From: Candidatus Dormiibacterota bacterium
Lineage (GTDB): Bacteria > Chloroflexota > Dormibacteria > Aeolococcales > Aeolococcaceae
Direction of reading: 5' to 3'
NCBI GenBank assembly: GCA_003170875.1
Contig: PMYJ01000182.1
Span: 1 to 7,439 of the forward strand
Length of the DNA: 7,439 nt
Shown here: positions 5,941-7,439 of the stretch, piece after piece
Numbering within the stretch: the first letter of the stretch is position 1
Layout of the letters: the number at the start of each line of letters is the position of its first letter
Translations under genes and position numbers: made by a program
The notes under the pieces: generated by a model
Databases searched by the model: none
What the model was told of the DNA's origin: nothing
What the model saw: the letters and a program-made list of their open reading frames with translations, nothing else

Positions 5941-5986
5941 TCGCCGAGCCGGCCCGGCTCTCCCCACGGGGCCGGCCCCACGGCGA
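5941..5986 (+). terminator. Large stem-loop immediately after the second kelch-frame stop
   Basis: GCCGGCCC (5948-5955) pairs perfectly with GGGCCGGC (5969-5976) across a 13-base loop. A second outer pair, TCGCCG (5941-5946) with CGGCGA (5981-5986), extends the stem across a small asymmetric internal loop. The structure begins on the base after the TGA at 5938-5940. There is no T-tract. Its placement fits transcription ending there, which supports 5940 rather than 5703 as the original gene end. Confidence 0.5.
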
Positions 5987-6037
5987 GAGCACCGGCTCCC
6001 GCCGCCACTTCGCCTCCGTGTGTGATTGGATCGCGGG

Positions 6038-6583
6038 GTGGCACCGCCCTCGGTCCGGATCGAAACCCTCCAGCGCCCCGACGACCCCGAGGTCCTCGCC
6101 CTGCTCGTCGAGTTGGGACTGGAGGACCAGGAGCGCTACGACCACCCAAAGGAGACCAGGGAGGAGATCGCCGGCCGCACCGGGCCTCTCGCGCCCTCCT
6201 TCCGGGGGGAGAACGTGGTCTTCGTGGCTCGCGACGAGAAGGACCACGCGATCGGCCTCTGCTGGTGCGTCCTCTTCGACCCCGGCAATGGGCTGGAGGG
6301 CGAGGTCGCCGAGCTCTACGTCCTGCCCGCGGCGCGGGGTGGCGGGGTGGCGACGGCGCTGGTCGGGGAGGCGATGCGCCTCTTCCGCGAGCGCGAGGCG
6401 ACCTTCGTGACGGTCTGGACCCGCGCCGACAACCCCGCGGCCCTGGCCGTCTACCGGCGCCACGGTTTCCAGCCCACCGAGCAGACCGTGCTCACCTGGC
6501 TCCCGCTCACCGGCGCCGAGCCGGCGTCGGAGGGCACGCCGGGCGCCGGCATAGAGCGCGATGCGGATAATCACGCACCGTGA
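6038..6583 (+). CDS. GNAT family N-acetyltransferase
   Basis: An acetyl-CoA-dependent acetyltransferase of the GNAT fold, 181 residues from the GTG at 6038; the substrate is unknown. In this numbering: an N-terminal region APPSVRIETLQRPDD, strands NVVFVARDEKDHAIGLCWCV (60-79), motif A with EVAELYVLPAARGGGVATAL (89-108), whose ARGGGVA (99-105) is the acetyl-CoA pyrophosphate loop, and motif B DNPAALAVYRRHGF (131-144). These fix the family but not the substrate, which may be a small molecule, a peptide or a protein N terminus. An in-frame TTG at 6026 would add four residues; neither start has a strong ribosome site, so I prefer the more common GTG. The C-terminal 20 or so residues are low-complexity. 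The stop is 16 bases before gatC, so the gene is probably transcribed with gatC-gatA, though a functional link is not shown. Confidence 0.88.
   Translation: MAPPSVRIETLQRPDDPEVLALLVELGLEDQERYDHPKETREEIAGRTGPLAPSFRGENVVFVARDEKDHAIGLCWCVLFDPGNGLEGEVAELYVLPAARGGGVATALVGEAMRLFREREATFVTVWTRADNPAALAVYRRHGFQPTEQTVLTWLPLTGAEPASEGTPGAGIERDADNHAP
6566..6571 (+). promoter_or_regulatory. Candidate -10 box for gatC inside the end of the GNAT gene
   Basis: GATAAT differs from the TATAAT consensus at one base and stands out in GC-rich DNA. It is 28 bases before the gatC ATG, leaving room for a start of transcription near 6578 and the GGAGGAAG ribosome site. TG occurs two bases upstream, close to an extended -10. 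No clear -35 is present, and the box sits within codons of the GNAT gene, so it may be chance. Confidence 0.3.
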
Positions 6584-6599
6584 CGCCCCGGAGGAAGCG

Positions 6600-6887
6600 A
6601 TGACCCTCGCCCGCGACCAGGTCACCCATGTCGCCATGCTCGCCCGCCTCGGCCTGAGCGACGAGGAGGTCGAGCGCTATCGCCAGCAGCTCGACGCCAT
6701 CCTCAGCCATGTCGACCGGCTGCAGCAGGTCGACACCTCGAAGGTAGCCGAGACCGCCCAGGTCGGCGGCCTGGTCAACGCCTGGCGCGAGGACGTGAGG
6801 GGCGAGTGCCTGCCCGTCGAAGCGGCGCTCGCCAACGCCCCCAAGCGCCGTCGCGACCATTTCGAAGTGGGGGCGATCCAGGAATGA
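6600..6887 (+). CDS. gatC: Asp/Glu-tRNA amidotransferase subunit GatC
   Basis: Small subunit of the GatCAB complex. It wraps around GatA and GatB and stabilises the enzyme that amidates Glu-tRNA(Gln) and/or Asp-tRNA(Asn) in the cytoplasm. The 95-residue length is standard. Family features: VTHVAMLARLGLSDEEVERY (8-27), QQLDAILSHVDRLQQVDTSK (29-48), LVNAWREDV (58-66) and the closing ALANAPKRRRDHFEVGAIQE (76-95). The ATG at 6600 was chosen over the in-frame ATG at 6561 because GGAGGAAG lies just upstream of 6600 and because residue 1 then matches the usual family start. The upstream ATG would overlap the GNAT gene by 23 bases. The stop lies 7 bases before the gatA ATG. Confidence 0.96.
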   Translation: MTLARDQVTHVAMLARLGLSDEEVERYRQQLDAILSHVDRLQQVDTSKVAETAQVGGLVNAWREDVRGECLPVEAALANAPKRRRDHFEVGAIQE

Positions 6888-6894
6888 GCTGCTC

Positions 6895-7439
6895 ATGAGC
6901 TGGGAGACCGTCGGCGAGCTGGGCGCCCGCCTGCGCAGCGGCGAGACCACCCCCGCCCAGCTTGCCGACCATGCCCGCAGCGCGATCGAATCCCTCGCGA
7001 GCCTTCATCCGGTCCTCCGCTACACGGGCGCGCTCACCGAGCGCCAGGCCGGCCGCGCCGCCCGCATGCTGGCCGAATCGCCGGAGCAGGCAGGTCCGCT
7101 CTGCGGCATCCCCTTCGCGTACAAGGACGTGCTCTGCGTCGAGGGGGTGGAGACCAGCGCGGGCTCCAGGATCCTCGAGGGCTTCATCCCGCCCTACACG
7201 GGCACCGCCCTGCAGCGGCTGCTGGACGCGGGGGCGGTGCCGGTCGCGGTCACAAACTGCGACGAGTTCGCCATGGGCTCTTCCAACGAGAACTCGGCCT
7301 TCGGGCCGGTGAGCAACCCCTGGGATCCGAGCCGGGTGCCGGGCGGCAGCAGCGGCGGCAGCGCGGCCGTGGTGTCGGCCGGGGCGGTCCCCTTCTCCCT
7401 GGGGACCGACACTGGAGGGTCGATCCGGCAGCCCGCCTC
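6895..7439 (+). CDS. gatA: Asp/Glu-tRNA amidotransferase subunit GatA, 3' end outside window
   Basis: Glutaminase (amidase-signature) subunit of GatCAB, which releases ammonia from glutamine for tRNA amidation on GatB. The window holds 181 codons of a protein normally about 480-490 residues long. The Ser-cis-Ser-Lys triad is visible as Lys77 in PFAYKDV, Ser152 in VPGGSSGGSAA (148-158) and Ser176 in GTDTGGSIRQPA (170-181), with spacings 75 and 24 as in S. aureus GatA (K79, S154, S178). GatA-specific EFAMGSSNENSAFGPVSNPW (124-143) separates it from other amidases. One small oddity is Cys122 in TNCDEF, where Met is common (TNMDEF). The ATG at 6895 is 7 bases after the gatC stop without a strong ribosome site of its own, suggesting coupling to gatC translation. 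gatB probably follows beyond the window. Confidence 0.97.
   Translation, partial: MSWETVGELGARLRSGETTPAQLADHARSAIESLASLHPVLRYTGALTERQAGRAARMLAESPEQAGPLCGIPFAYKDVLCVEGVETSAGSRILEGFIPPYTGTALQRLLDAGAVPVAVTNCDEFAMGSSNENSAFGPVSNPWDPSRVPGGSSGGSAAVVSAGAVPFSLGTDTGGSIRQPA

Noticed and set aside
6561..6599. Upstream in-frame ATG as the gatC start
   Set aside because: The ATG at 6600 has a strong, well-spaced GGAGGAAG and fits family length; the upstream codons overlap the GNAT gene.

Overview
The window is high-GC DNA (GC-rich throughout, codon third positions strongly G/C) from a bacterial chromosome. It is densely coding and has no sign of phage, transposons, CRISPR or RNA genes. Two features bear on the organism. 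DnaK carries the extra ~22-residue segment in its ATPase domain that is typical of diderm-type Hsp70s and missing from Bacillus-type proteins. The window also encodes the indirect tRNA-amidation pathway (gatC-gatA). With the high GC and the uncharacterised small genes, this fits a soil bacterium near Chloroflexota/Dormibacterota better than a classical actinobacterium. That placement is inference, not proof.

Left half (1-3703, all minus strand, so it reads right to left): a helical protein resembling the cytochrome c'-type bundle but lacking a heme-binding motif (3281-3703), a YbjQ/UPF0145 protein (2893-3231), a one-helix membrane protein with a duplicated C-terminal motif (2626-2865), protein-L-isoaspartate O-methyltransferase pcm (1898-2557), then dnaK (start 1790, running off the left edge). 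The YbjQ, small membrane protein and pcm genes are tightly spaced and probably co-transcribed. Pcm (repair of damaged Asp/Asn residues) beside DnaK (refolding) makes a protein-maintenance neighbourhood. dnaK has its own strong ribosome binding site and a 107-base upstream gap.

Middle (3704-5986, plus strand): a 110-base divergent intergenic region with a 12-base GC palindrome, then a large exported or membrane-anchored kelch-type beta-propeller protein (3814-5703). All 18 of its cysteines lie in three insertions at the same position of three blades. Its Ser/Thr/Pro/Ala-rich tail ends at a TGA, but the same frame stays open and coding-like for 78 more codons to a second TGA at 5938-5940, and a strong hairpin follows at once. 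The gene is therefore probably interrupted by a nonsense codon, read through, or affected by a sequence error.

Right part (6038-7439, plus strand): a GNAT acetyltransferase, gatC, and the first ~181 codons of gatA, in a compact operon. gatC and gatA encode subunits of the GatCAB amidotransferase, which converts misacylated Glu-tRNA(Gln) and/or Asp-tRNA(Asn). gatB would be expected beyond the window.

The most notable observations are the cysteine-loaded propeller, its in-frame TGA with a coding-like extension, and the heme-less cytochrome c'-like protein. I found no complete previously undescribed multi-gene system.
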